NCBI GenBank assembly: GCA_947493285.1
Contig: CANLQH010000001.1
Span: forward strand, 744,001 to 808,000
DNA: 64,000 nucleotides
DNA from: an uncultured Tenacibaculum sp.
Lineage (GTDB): Bacteria > Bacteroidota > Bacteroidia > Flavobacteriales > Flavobacteriaceae
Direction of reading: 5' to 3'
Part shown: piece by piece, positions 16,263 to 24,022 of the stretch
How the letters are laid out: each line of letters starts with the position of its first letter
Numbering within the stretch: the stretch's first letter is position 1
Notes under the pieces: generated by a model
The model's database searches: none
Seen by the model: only the letters and a program-made list of their open reading frames with translations
What the model was told of the DNA's origin: nothing
Program-made: the position numbers and the translations under genes

Positions 16263-17375
16263 TTATTTAATATTTAATTTCTGCTGCAAAACTTTAGAAA
16301 TAGCATCTTTATGAACCAAAACTGAAATTGTTTTTAATTTAAAATAAGGAATTGACATATATACATATCCGTTATTTCCTTGATTCGTTCCCCAAGAATT
16401 TTTTACTTTAAAGTACTTGTTTCCTTTTTGATCTTTTACCATACCAACAATATGCATTAAATGATCGTCGGTAGTGTTAAAATTTTCAAACTCTGCTTGA
16501 CGAAAACTAGGGGTAATTTTCTTTTCTTTTACAATTTCTTTTAATCCTTTTTTACTTTCAGAACTAATTGCTGGTATAATAGCAACTCCATTTTTTGAAG
16601 AAAATGTTTTTTCAGAAACATCACAATCCAATTCAACAGTAAATCCTTTCTTAACTGCATCTTCAGTTACTGCTACTAATTCGTCTAATGATACATTATA
16701 AAAAGCTCCATTTGAAAAATTATCTGGAATATTTAAAATAAACTTATCATACATTTTTGCGTGTTCAAAAGAGGTTACCGTCACATAATTTGACGGCTCA
16801 ATTTTAACAAACTCAGCAAAACTCTTTGGTGTGTATTCTTTACCTTCAAAAACAAACCTATCCTTTTTTTCTCCTAAATACACATTTAAAACACCTTCAG
16901 TGGCTTTTTTCCACTTCGGACTTAATTCTTTAGCTGGATTTTTAATGTAAGCATCTAACATCGATTTTAATACGACTACTACCTCAGCATGATTATGCTT
17001 ATCTTGACCTAAATCTAAACCTGTATAAACTTGCTCTGGAACCAAACCATACTTAGCAACAGAATTAATTACATCGTGCCCTAATCCACCTTCGCTAAAT
17101 TGCGCTTTTCCTTGACGATATAAATAGTTACTAGCTTTATCTGAATACGTATTTCTTACGGTGTACATTTCAGACAAATCGATATTTTTACCCGTTAAGC
17201 GAATAATTTCAGATTCTAAAAAAGAAGTTGTAGAAAAACTCCAACATGTACCGGTTCTTCCCTGGCTTTTTACTTGGGTATTTTCGATATCATTTATTGT
17301 AGTAAACTTATACTCTTGAGCAGTAATTGAACCAATTGTAAAAAAGCTAAATGCTGCAATCAATATTTTTTTCAT
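16263..17375 (-). CDS. C1B cysteine peptidase (bleomycin hydrolase/PepC-like), secreted
   Basis: The start at 17375 begins a signal peptide (MKKILIAAFSFFTIGSITAQ); the longer frame would overlap the upstream gene. The catalytic Cys is C44 in KSQGRTGTCWSFS. His lies in DDHLMHIVGM and Asn in KVKNSWGTNQGNNGY, the complete Cys-His-Asn triad of papain-like peptidases. At ~370 aa it is shorter than cytosolic PepC (~450). The signal peptide implies periplasmic or extracellular peptide turnover. It lies downstream of a TonB receptor on the same strand, 46 bases from its stop. Confidence 0.88.
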   Translation of the reverse strand: MKKILIAAFSFFTIGSITAQEYKFTTINDIENTQVKSQGRTGTCWSFSTTSFLESEIIRLTGKNIDLSEMYTVRNTYSDKASNYLYRQGKAQFSEGGLGHDVINSVAKYGLVPEQVYTGLDLGQDKHNHAEVVVVLKSMLDAYIKNPAKELSPKWKKATEGVLNVYLGEKKDRFVFEGKEYTPKSFAEFVKIEPSNYVTVTSFEHAKMYDKFILNIPDNFSNGAFYNVSLDELVAVTEDAVKKGFTVELDCDVSEKTFSSKNGVAIIPAISSESKKGLKEIVKEKKITPSFRQAEFENFNTTDDHLMHIVGMVKDQKGNKYFKVKNSWGTNQGNNGYVYMSIPYFKLKTISVLVHKDAISKVLQQKLNIK

Positions 17376-17421
17376 GAAGTTGAATTTTATTTTTGAGCAA
17401 TTTACAGTTTTTATAGTAAGA

Positions 17422-19821
17422 TTAGAAATCAACTATTACTCCTATTCTTGGCAAAATTCTACCCGTGGTACTTTCTATTTCTTCTAATAAATACCTCGTA
17501 TTATCATTTGGATCTGTCACTCTACCATTTTCATCTTCAATAGGAAGTAAAAACGGTTGTTGTTCAGAACTACTCGCATATAAATTTTGAATATCAATAT
17601 ATAAATTAATTGCAGCCTTTTTTAAATACCAAGTTTTATCTACTCTAAAATCTAATTGAGTATAAGTAGCAAACCTTTCTCCGTTTAGGTTTGAATAATC
17701 TAAAACTCCTCCGTTTTTTACATCATAATTCGATTTTAAAGAAGATTCTTGATAATTATAAGGTGTATATGGTCTACCTCCTACTAATCTAAACTTAGAG
17801 CCTATTTCCCAATTTCTCTTCAACTTCTTTCCTGCTGTAATCGTTAATAAATGACGATTATCCCAAGTAGAAGGTATAAACTCTCCTAAATCATTCTTAA
17901 ATTCACTTCTAACAAATGTATAAGTTGCGATTCCGTACAAACCATCGTAAGACTTCTTTTGGACTAAAAACTCAAATCCATAAGCTCTACCTTTTGAGTT
18001 AGAGACAACTTCTTCGTTACCAACAACACCGAAATCCGCTCCTAAATTTGCTAAACTAATCTGGTCTCGAACTGAAAAAGGATAATTTTTATAGAGCTTA
18101 TAAAATCCTTCAAAAGTAATTTTTGAACTTGAATTCGGTTTATACATTAAACCACTAACAATATGATCTGACTGTATATATTTTAACCCTTTTTTATTTA
18201 CAAATTCATTTAAGTTATTTTTATAACCTAGAACTGTATATGATGGTAACTGATGATAGCGCCCTATTGATGAATTTAATGACCATTTATCATTTAAACT
18301 ATAACTTAATGATAACCTTGGAGAAAACTGATTAAATACATTTTTCATTTCTTTATTATAATCTACTCCATCTAACCTAATTCCTAAAGAAATTCCTAAC
18401 TTATTATTAAAAAATTGTTTTGAAGTTTGCCCGAAAAAACCATACTTCAAAAAATCTATTTCAGAATTAAATCTATCTTCAAAAACTCCTTGAGTATTTG
18501 CAACCTTACGATAAGTATTGTTTAAATATGTTGCAGTTTCAAGATTAACTCCTAAATTGATTTTATAATTACTATCAGTATTAAAATCATTTTCATACCT
18601 GAACTTAGTTTCTGTTTCTTTAGAATCGTAATCTAACAATAAGTTATTAGGAGTTTCATCATTCATAAAATACTTTACAGCTTCATTTTTTAGTTCATTT
18701 CTACTTACCACGAACAAATGTGTAGCGTTTTCTCCAAAATACTTATAACTAGCTCCTATTGTATAATTCCATTGACTATTTACTGGAACCGTATTTAAAA
18801 CAACTTTATTTCTTTTTAAAGTTTCTTCATCAGTTTCTCCATCATTAACCGATTCATTTAATTTAAAATCATCAATAGCTCCTAATGCAATTATAGACAA
18901 CTCACTATTTTTTGTTAATTGTGATTTAATATTTAATTGTAAATCGTTGTATGTAGGCAAAAAAGGAAGCTTAATTAACTTAAACAATAATTGTAAATAT
19001 GACTGACGAACAGACAACATAAAAGTTGTTTTATCACCTAAAGGTCCATCTAAAGTTACCCCAGCATCCGAAGTACCTAAAGTTGCTCTTGTATTTAACG
19101 AATTCGGATTACCTCTCTTTTGTGTAAACTCAATTACAGAACTTAATGTGTTTCCTCTATTTGCAGGAAAAGCACTTGAGTAAAAATCAACTTTACGAAT
19201 TAAATCTGTATTCATAATTCCTACTGGCCCTCCAGTAGCTCCTTGTGTTTGAAAGTGATTAATTACTGGCACTTCTATACCATCAACATAAAATTTATTT
19301 TCTGATGTAGCACCTCCTCTAATAATTATATCATTTCTAAATCCTGGGTTTGATGCTACTCCAGGAAACGATTGAATAACCTTTAAAACATCTCTATTTC
19401 CTCCTGGATTCTTCTCAATTTCAGCAATACCTAATGACTGCAAAGACAAAGGACTTTCAATAGACTTTTTAAACAAACTTGATTTTACTTCTACCTCTTT
19501 TAGTTGAGTAGAATTCTCTTTTAATTCAATAACTACAAACGGCGTATTATCTTTAGTTACCAAATACTCCTCAGTAACTATAGTTTCAAAACCAATAAAA
19601 GAAACCTGTAGTTTATTATATCCTAAAGGAATATTATCTATTTTAAATGTTCCATCTTCCATTGACGCTACTCCAATTGGAGTTCCATAAACCAATACAT
19701 TTACAAACGGTAATGTATTTCTTGTTTTGGCATCAATAACTTTACCCGAAATAGAGCCTTCATTTTGACCGATAACCAAAAACGACTGGAGTAAAATGAT
19801 AAAAAAAGTAAACTTATTCAT
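17422..19821 (-). CDS. TonB-dependent outer-membrane receptor
   Basis: Start at 19821 (MNKFTFFIILLQSFLVIGQ, signal peptide). Carboxypeptidase-D-like domain ~25-110 (SGKVIDAKTRNTLPFVNVLVYG), plug ~125-240 (RDVLKVIQSFPGVASNPGFR, IIRGGATSENKFYVDGIEV), then a barrel ending in RILPRIGVIVDF with the terminal aromatic residue expected by the BAM machinery. 799 aa. The ligand is unknown; no SusD-like partner is adjacent. It may be co-transcribed with the secreted C1B peptidase, which would suit peptide scavenging. Confidence 0.9.
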   Translation of the reverse strand: MNKFTFFIILLQSFLVIGQNEGSISGKVIDAKTRNTLPFVNVLVYGTPIGVASMEDGTFKIDNIPLGYNKLQVSFIGFETIVTEEYLVTKDNTPFVVIELKENSTQLKEVEVKSSLFKKSIESPLSLQSLGIAEIEKNPGGNRDVLKVIQSFPGVASNPGFRNDIIIRGGATSENKFYVDGIEVPVINHFQTQGATGGPVGIMNTDLIRKVDFYSSAFPANRGNTLSSVIEFTQKRGNPNSLNTRATLGTSDAGVTLDGPLGDKTTFMLSVRQSYLQLLFKLIKLPFLPTYNDLQLNIKSQLTKNSELSIIALGAIDDFKLNESVNDGETDEETLKRNKVVLNTVPVNSQWNYTIGASYKYFGENATHLFVVSRNELKNEAVKYFMNDETPNNLLLDYDSKETETKFRYENDFNTDSNYKINLGVNLETATYLNNTYRKVANTQGVFEDRFNSEIDFLKYGFFGQTSKQFFNNKLGISLGIRLDGVDYNKEMKNVFNQFSPRLSLSYSLNDKWSLNSSIGRYHQLPSYTVLGYKNNLNEFVNKKGLKYIQSDHIVSGLMYKPNSSSKITFEGFYKLYKNYPFSVRDQISLANLGADFGVVGNEEVVSNSKGRAYGFEFLVQKKSYDGLYGIATYTFVRSEFKNDLGEFIPSTWDNRHLLTITAGKKLKRNWEIGSKFRLVGGRPYTPYNYQESSLKSNYDVKNGGVLDYSNLNGERFATYTQLDFRVDKTWYLKKAAINLYIDIQNLYASSSEQQPFLLPIEDENGRVTDPNDNTRYLLEEIESTTGRILPRIGVIVDF

Positions 19822-19903
19822 ATCTATATTTTTAATCAATGTAAAGATAATACATTTTGTCTAAGAAAAAACCAAATAAATTAAACAAAAATATTTTTTT
19901 TAA

Positions 19904-19935
19904 CAAAAAAACCTCAATCTTATTGATTGAGGTTT
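19904..19935 (-). terminator. Terminator after tRNA-Tyr
   Basis: AACCTCAATC pairs with GATTGAGGTT; the minus-strand side ends in a T7 run. It sits 2 bases past the tRNA-Tyr discriminator base. Confidence 0.85.
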
Positions 19936-19937
19936 CG

Positions 19938-20020
19938 TGGGGAGAGCAGGATTCGAACCTGCGAAGTCGTAAGACAACGGAGTTACAGTCCGTCCCATTT
20001 GGCCGCTCTGGAATCTCCCC
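19938..20020 (-). tRNA. tRNA-Tyr (anticodon GTA)
   Basis: The minus strand starts GGGGAGA and ends TCTCCCC plus discriminator A. At 83 nt it has a long variable arm, as class II tRNA-Tyr does. Anticodon GTA is at 19984-19986 (top strand TAC). The T arm GGTTCGAATCC is intact. CCA is not encoded (CGA follows), so the CCA-adding enzyme is needed. Confidence 0.97.
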
Positions 20021-20026
20021 AAAGCT

Positions 20027-20057
20027 TAAAAAAGCTTCTCTAACTCGAGAAGCTTTC
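20027..20057 (-). terminator. Terminator between tRNA-Lys and tRNA-Tyr
   Basis: AAAGCTTCTC-taa-CTCGAGAAGCTTT: the minus strand reads AAAGCTTCTCGAG-loop-GAGAAGCTTTTTT. Its presence suggests the two tRNA genes are transcribed separately or with attenuation between them. Confidence 0.75.
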
Positions 20058-20065
20058 AAAACTAG

Positions 20066-20138
20066 TGACCGGGCTGGGGCTCGAACCCAGGACCCTCTCC
20101 TTAAAAGGGAGATGCTCTACCAACTGAGCTACCCGGTC
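20066..20138 (-). tRNA. tRNA-Lys (anticodon TTT)
   Basis: 73 nt on the minus strand: acceptor GACCGGG/CCCGGTC, D arm GCTCAGTTGGTAGAGC, anticodon loop CTTTTAA, T arm GGTTCGAGCCC, discriminator A. CCA is not encoded. Confidence 0.97.
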
Positions 20139-20263
20139 ATTGTTTTTTTTCGCGTTAGCGGGTGCAAATATAGAAGCTATTTTCGTTTTGACAAACTTTT
20201 TTTTCAATTAATTTTCAAAAAAATAAAGCTTTTTTTTCTACCTACTAATACACAACAACTTAC

Positions 20264-21028
20264 CTAAACATCATTTAAGTAAGCTTGCCTAACTTTTTTA
20301 AATAAATTTGATGAATACACGAAATTCACCACTGCTTCATTATCTGTTTTAAAGATTTCCTTATGTGATCCTTCCCATGCTTTTACTCCGTTTTTTAAAA
20401 AAACAATCTTATCTCCTATCTCCATAACAGAGTTCATATCATGCGTATTAATAACCGTTGTAATTTTATATTCGTCAGTAATTTCTTGGATTAAATTATC
20501 AATGACAATAGATGTTTGTGGATCTAAACCAGAATTTGGCTCATCACAAAATAAATACTTCGGATTCATAACTATTGCACGAGCAATAGCCACACGTTTT
20601 TGCATTCCTCCAGATAATTCTGCTGGAAATTTTTTGTTTGAATTTTCTAAATTCACTCTTTTTAAAACAAAGTTAACTCTATCCAGCATTTCATCAACTG
20701 GTTGCTTGGTAAACATTTTTAAAGGAAACATTACATTTTCTTCAACTGTTAAAGAATCAAATAAGGCACTTCCTTGAAAAACCATGCCTAGTTCTTGACG
20801 AAAATGTCTTTTATCTTCAATAGTCATTTCTGTGTTAACTCTCCCATCGTAAATTATTGATCCTTTCTCTGGTGTATGCAAACCAATTAACGATTTTAAA
20901 AAGACTGTTTTTCCTGAACCACTTTGTCCGATAATTAAACTTGTTTCTCCAGGTTGAAAAGAAGTTGTAATTCCTTTTAAAATTTCAACCCCACTAAATC
21001 CTTTATGTAAATTATTTACTTCTATCAT
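20264..21028 (-). CDS. MlaF-like ABC transporter ATPase
   Basis: A 254-aa ABC ATPase: Walker A GQSGSGKT (~34-41), signature LSGGMQKRVAIARAI, Walker B LFCDEPNSGLD, and H-loop INTHDMNSV. This follows the pattern of the Mla/MCE lipid-transport ATPases (DEPNSGLDP, MQKRVAIAR). It works with the permease encoded directly upstream (coordinates touch at 21028), moving phospholipids between inner and outer membrane. The MCE substrate-binding protein is not in the window. Confidence 0.9.
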   Translation of the reverse strand: MIEVNNLHKGFSGVEILKGITTSFQPGETSLIIGQSGSGKTVFLKSLIGLHTPEKGSIIYDGRVNTEMTIEDKRHFRQELGMVFQGSALFDSLTVEENVMFPLKMFTKQPVDEMLDRVNFVLKRVNLENSNKKFPAELSGGMQKRVAIARAIVMNPKYLFCDEPNSGLDPQTSIVIDNLIQEITDEYKITTVINTHDMNSVMEIGDKIVFLKNGVKAWEGSHKEIFKTDNEAVVNFVYSSNLFKKVRQAYLNDV

Positions 21029-21768
21029 TAGGTTAATAACATTTGAGTTAAGAAATAATTAGCGATAACAATTACTACGATTGTCCAAACAACCGATTGT
21101 GTACTTGCTTTACCAACTTCTAACGAACCTCCTTTAACATAATAACCATGATATGATGGTACGGTGGCAATTAAAAAGGCGAAAACTAAGGTTTTAATAA
21201 TTGCATAGGTCAATAAAAAAGGATCAAAATCCATTTGTACACCGGCAATAAAATCTATTCCTGAAAATAATCCAGAAAGTACACCTGCTACCCATCCTCC
21301 AAAAATTCCCAAAAACATTCCTAAAACAACTAAAAAAGGGTAAAAGAAAACCGTTGCTATTATTTTAGGCAGCACCAAATAATTTAATGAATTAATTCCC
21401 ATAACCTCTAAAGCATCAATCTGCTCAGTAACACGCATAGTACCTATACTTGAAGTTATATAAGATCCCACTTTTCCTGCTAAAATAATAGAACAGAATG
21501 TAGGTGCAAATTCTAGAATTATTGATCGCTTTGCTGCGAAACCAATCAACGACTTAGGAATAAACGGGCTTTCTAAGTTCAAGGCTGTTTGTAAGGCAAT
21601 TACCCCACCAATAAAAAACGAAATAAAAGCTATAATCCCTAAAGATTTAAGCCCTAACTCGTCTATTTCTCTGAACAAAGCTTCGCGAAAAACACGCGCT
21701 CTTTGAGGTTTTGTAAAAACCTGTTTTAGCATTGCAAAATACTTACCAATATGCTCAACGTAGTTCAT
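21028..21768 (-). CDS. MlaE-like ABC transporter permease
   Basis: A 246-aa permease with 5-6 TM helices and the MlaE signature: FIGGVIALQTALNLESPF, and LEFAPTFCSIILAGKVGSYITSSIGTMRVTEQIDALEVMGINSL around residues 85-130. It is the inner-membrane half of an Mla-type phospholipid transporter with the ATPase gene immediately downstream. The start at 21768 sits 120 bases from the divergent PafA gene. Confidence 0.92.
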   Translation of the reverse strand: MNYVEHIGKYFAMLKQVFTKPQRARVFREALFREIDELGLKSLGIIAFISFFIGGVIALQTALNLESPFIPKSLIGFAAKRSIILEFAPTFCSIILAGKVGSYITSSIGTMRVTEQIDALEVMGINSLNYLVLPKIIATVFFYPFLVVLGMFLGIFGGWVAGVLSGLFSGIDFIAGVQMDFDPFLLTYAIIKTLVFAFLIATVPSYHGYYVKGGSLEVGKASTQSVVWTIVVIVIANYFLTQMLLT

Positions 21769-21855
21769 TAAACTTATCTATTTTTTTCTTTTTGCTAATG
21801 TATTAAAAAACCATTAACTCTTCACTTTATTTACATGTTTTAGTATGTATTTACT

Positions 21856-21863
21856 TACCTTTG
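21856..21863 (+). promoter_or_regulatory. Promoter -7 box (TAnnTTTG) of the PafA-type phosphatase gene
   Basis: TACCTTTG fits the flavobacterial -7 consensus, 24 bases before the ATG. No PHO-box-like repeat is obvious upstream. Confidence 0.6.
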
Positions 21864-21887
21864 AACTTATAATTTTTAATATTCACA

Positions 21888-23528
21888 ATGAGAAAAATAG
21901 CATTTTTAGCTGTTATTATTTGTTTAACAAGCTGTGTTACTAATAAAAAAAAGAGTACCCATAAACCAAAACTAGTCGTAGGTGTAGTTATCGATCAAAT
22001 GCGTTATGATTATTTAATTCGTTTCGCAGAGAAATATAGAAATGATGGTTTTAAACGTTTATTAAACAATGGGTTTTCATTAGAAAACGCACATTATAAT
22101 TATATACCAACCTATACTGCAGTTGGTCATACTTCAATTTATACAGGAACTACACCTACAAATCATGGTATAATAAGTAATCATTGGTACGATAAATATC
22201 TAAAAGAATCTATTTATTGCGTAGACGACGACAATTATAAAACAGTTGGAAATGATGGTGACGGAGGAAAAAAATCTCCTTACAGAATGCTTACAACAAC
22301 TGTTACTGATCAATTGCGATTAGCTCAAAACATGAATGGAAAAACAATTGGAATTGCTATTAAAGATCGTTCTGCTATTTTACCTGCTGGTCATACTGCT
22401 AATGCCGCTTATTGGTTTGACGGTGGTGCTAAAGGAGAATGGATTACCTCTGATTATTACATGAAAGAATTACCTAGTTGGGTACAAGAATTTAATAAAA
22501 ATGGAAAAGCTGACGAATATTTAAGTAAACCTTGGGAAACTTTATATGACATCAACACTTATACAGAAAGCATAATAGATGACAATCCTTTTGAACAAAC
22601 TTTTGACGGGCAAGAAAAACCTATTTTTCCTCACGATATTCCTACTTTAAGAAGTAAAAACAATGATTATAGCATTTTAAAAGCAATACCTGCTGGAAAT
22701 ACTTTTACTGCCGATTTTGCAAGAGCAGCCATTATTAATGAAAACTTAGGGAAAGGAAAATACACCGATTTTTTAGCAGTTAGTTTTTCTTCTACAGATT
22801 ATGTTGGACATCAATTTGGAGTAGCGTCTAAAGAAATTGAAGATACCTATTTGCGTTTAGATAAAGATTTAGCAGACTTCTTTTCTTTTCTTGACAAAGA
22901 AGTTGGAAAAGATAATTACACTTTATTTTTAACGGCAGATCATGCAGCAGTACAAGTTCCTAAATATTTAAAATCAGTTAAAATTCCTGCCAACTATTTT
23001 AGTTATAAAAAGTTTAAAGAATACGTAAACAACATCACTTTAAAACACTTTAAATCTGATACACTAGTTGAAAATATTTCTAATTTTCAAATATTCTTAG
23101 ATAAAGAAAAAATTACTTCGTTAAAACTCGACGCAAATATTGTTGCTCAAAAAATAGCTGATGAAGTAATTAATTATAAAAGCATTTACAAATCAGTAAC
23201 AGCAAGAACTTTACAAACCACAACTTTTACTAATGGGATTTTAAATTCATTACAAAACGGATATAATCAAAAATTTTCTGGTGATGTTTTATTAGTTCCC
23301 GATCCATCAACATTAAGTACATATTACAAAGATGGAGGAACATCTCACGGCTCTGGATATTCATACGACACTCATATTCCAATGATTTTTTATGGAAACG
23401 GAATTAAAAAAGGTTCTTCTAAAAAGAAATATGAAATTATCGATATTGCTCCAACAATATCTAATTTACTACAAATTGAATTTCCAAACGGATCAACAGG
23501 AAAAATTATAGAAGAAGTTTTAGAATAA
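21888..23528 (+). CDS. pafA: PafA-type alkaline phosphatase (lipoprotein)
   Basis: 546 aa. A lipoprotein-type signal (ICLTSC, Cys16) anchors it in the envelope. The alkaline-phosphatase superfamily residues are visible: D36 (VGVVIDQMRYD), nucleophile T77 (YTAVGHTS), N98 (IISNHW), K159 and R161 (AIKDRS), the DH pair in LTADHAAVQVP, and the late GTSHGSGYSYDTHIP histidine. Threonine nucleophile plus N and the K-x-R pair define PafA, the calcium-activated phosphate-insensitive phosphatase of Flavobacteriia, rather than PhoA. It releases phosphate from phosphomonoesters outside the cell. It is monocistronic with its own promoter and terminator. Confidence 0.9.
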   Translation: MRKIAFLAVIICLTSCVTNKKKSTHKPKLVVGVVIDQMRYDYLIRFAEKYRNDGFKRLLNNGFSLENAHYNYIPTYTAVGHTSIYTGTTPTNHGIISNHWYDKYLKESIYCVDDDNYKTVGNDGDGGKKSPYRMLTTTVTDQLRLAQNMNGKTIGIAIKDRSAILPAGHTANAAYWFDGGAKGEWITSDYYMKELPSWVQEFNKNGKADEYLSKPWETLYDINTYTESIIDDNPFEQTFDGQEKPIFPHDIPTLRSKNNDYSILKAIPAGNTFTADFARAAIINENLGKGKYTDFLAVSFSSTDYVGHQFGVASKEIEDTYLRLDKDLADFFSFLDKEVGKDNYTLFLTADHAAVQVPKYLKSVKIPANYFSYKKFKEYVNNITLKHFKSDTLVENISNFQIFLDKEKITSLKLDANIVAQKIADEVINYKSIYKSVTARTLQTTTFTNGILNSLQNGYNQKFSGDVLLVPDPSTLSTYYKDGGTSHGSGYSYDTHIPMIFYGNGIKKGSSKKKYEIIDIAPTISNLLQIEFPNGSTGKIIEEVLE

Positions 23529-23529
23529 A

Positions 23530-23556
23530 AAAAAGCGCTCAATGAGCGCTTTTTCT
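23530..23556 (+). terminator. Rho-independent terminator of the phosphatase gene
   Basis: AAAAGCGCTC-AAT-GAGCGCTTTT with a T-rich tail, 2 bases past the stop. Confidence 0.9.
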
Positions 23557-23586
23557 TTTCAAATAATATACACTTAACAGAATACT

Positions 23587-23697
23587 CTATTTTCTCTTCT
23601 TTACTTTACAATAAACTTTACTAGTTTTCTTAGTTTGTATATTAAATATATAACTAAAAGTGAAAACAATAAGTAGTGTAGTTAAAATATAAATCAT
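23587..23697 (-). CDS. Tiny single-TM protein (36 aa), uncertain
   Basis: The minus-strand frame begins MIYILTTLLIVFTFSYIFNI (a single membrane helix) and ends in a very basic tail (KKTSKVYCKVKKRK). The size and composition fit a small membrane peptide. It lies directly downstream of the YqaE-like gene on the same strand. There is no family match I can name; it could be chance. Confidence 0.35.
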   Translation of the reverse strand: MIYILTTLLIVFTFSYIFNIQTKKTSKVYCKVKKRK

Positions 23698-23756
23698 GTC
23701 TTTATTAGTTTGTTATTTAATTAATTAGACACAGAACTAATATAAAAGTCACTTTT

Positions 23757-23912
23757 TTATTTAGTGTTATTTAAAATCACTAAAGCTCCAATAATTCCTG
23801 GAACCCAACCACATAAGGTTAGCAAAAAAACAATTATAATTGATCCACATCCATAACCGATAACGGACAAGGGTGGAAAAAAAATTGCTAATAAAACTCT
23901 TAATAAACTCAT
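23757..23912 (-). CDS. YqaE/Pmp3-family small membrane protein (51 aa)
   Basis: The minus-strand frame MSLLRVLLAIFFPPLSVIGYG...LTLCGWVPGIIGALVI has the two-helix proteolipid pattern of the YqaE/Pmp3/UPF0057 family: FFPPL(S/A)V in helix 1, and LT-L-GW-PG-IHA/GALVI in helix 2. At 51 aa it matches the usual size. Members help maintain membrane potential under salt or cold stress in yeast and plants; the bacterial role is less clear. It is transcribed leftwards in the gap between the phosphatase and M14 peptidase genes. Confidence 0.85.
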   Translation of the reverse strand: MSLLRVLLAIFFPPLSVIGYGCGSIIIVFLLTLCGWVPGIIGALVILNNTK

Positions 23913-23969
23913 AGTATTTTTGATTGATTAATGTACTATAAAGACGCTTAACTTTACTTTTTGTTACAC

Positions 23970-23996
23970 AAAACCCCGCTAATAGCGGGGTTTTAG
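23970..23996 (-). terminator. Hairpin terminator of the M14 peptidase gene
   Basis: AAAACCCCGCT-AATA-GCGGGGTTTT, 27 bases past the stop of the leftward peptidase gene; T runs on both sides. Confidence 0.8.
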
Positions 23997-24022
23997 TATT
24001 TTTTTTATTAATTATATATGTC

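Noticed and set aside
19832..20059. 75-codon minus-strand frame across tRNA-Tyr
   Set aside because: Overlaps a tRNA gene on the same strand and has no protein-like features.
19857..20267. Open frame of 136 codons spanning the two tRNA genes
   Set aside because: The reading frame lies across tRNA-Tyr and tRNA-Lys on the other strand; such tRNA-spanning frames are a known false gene type.
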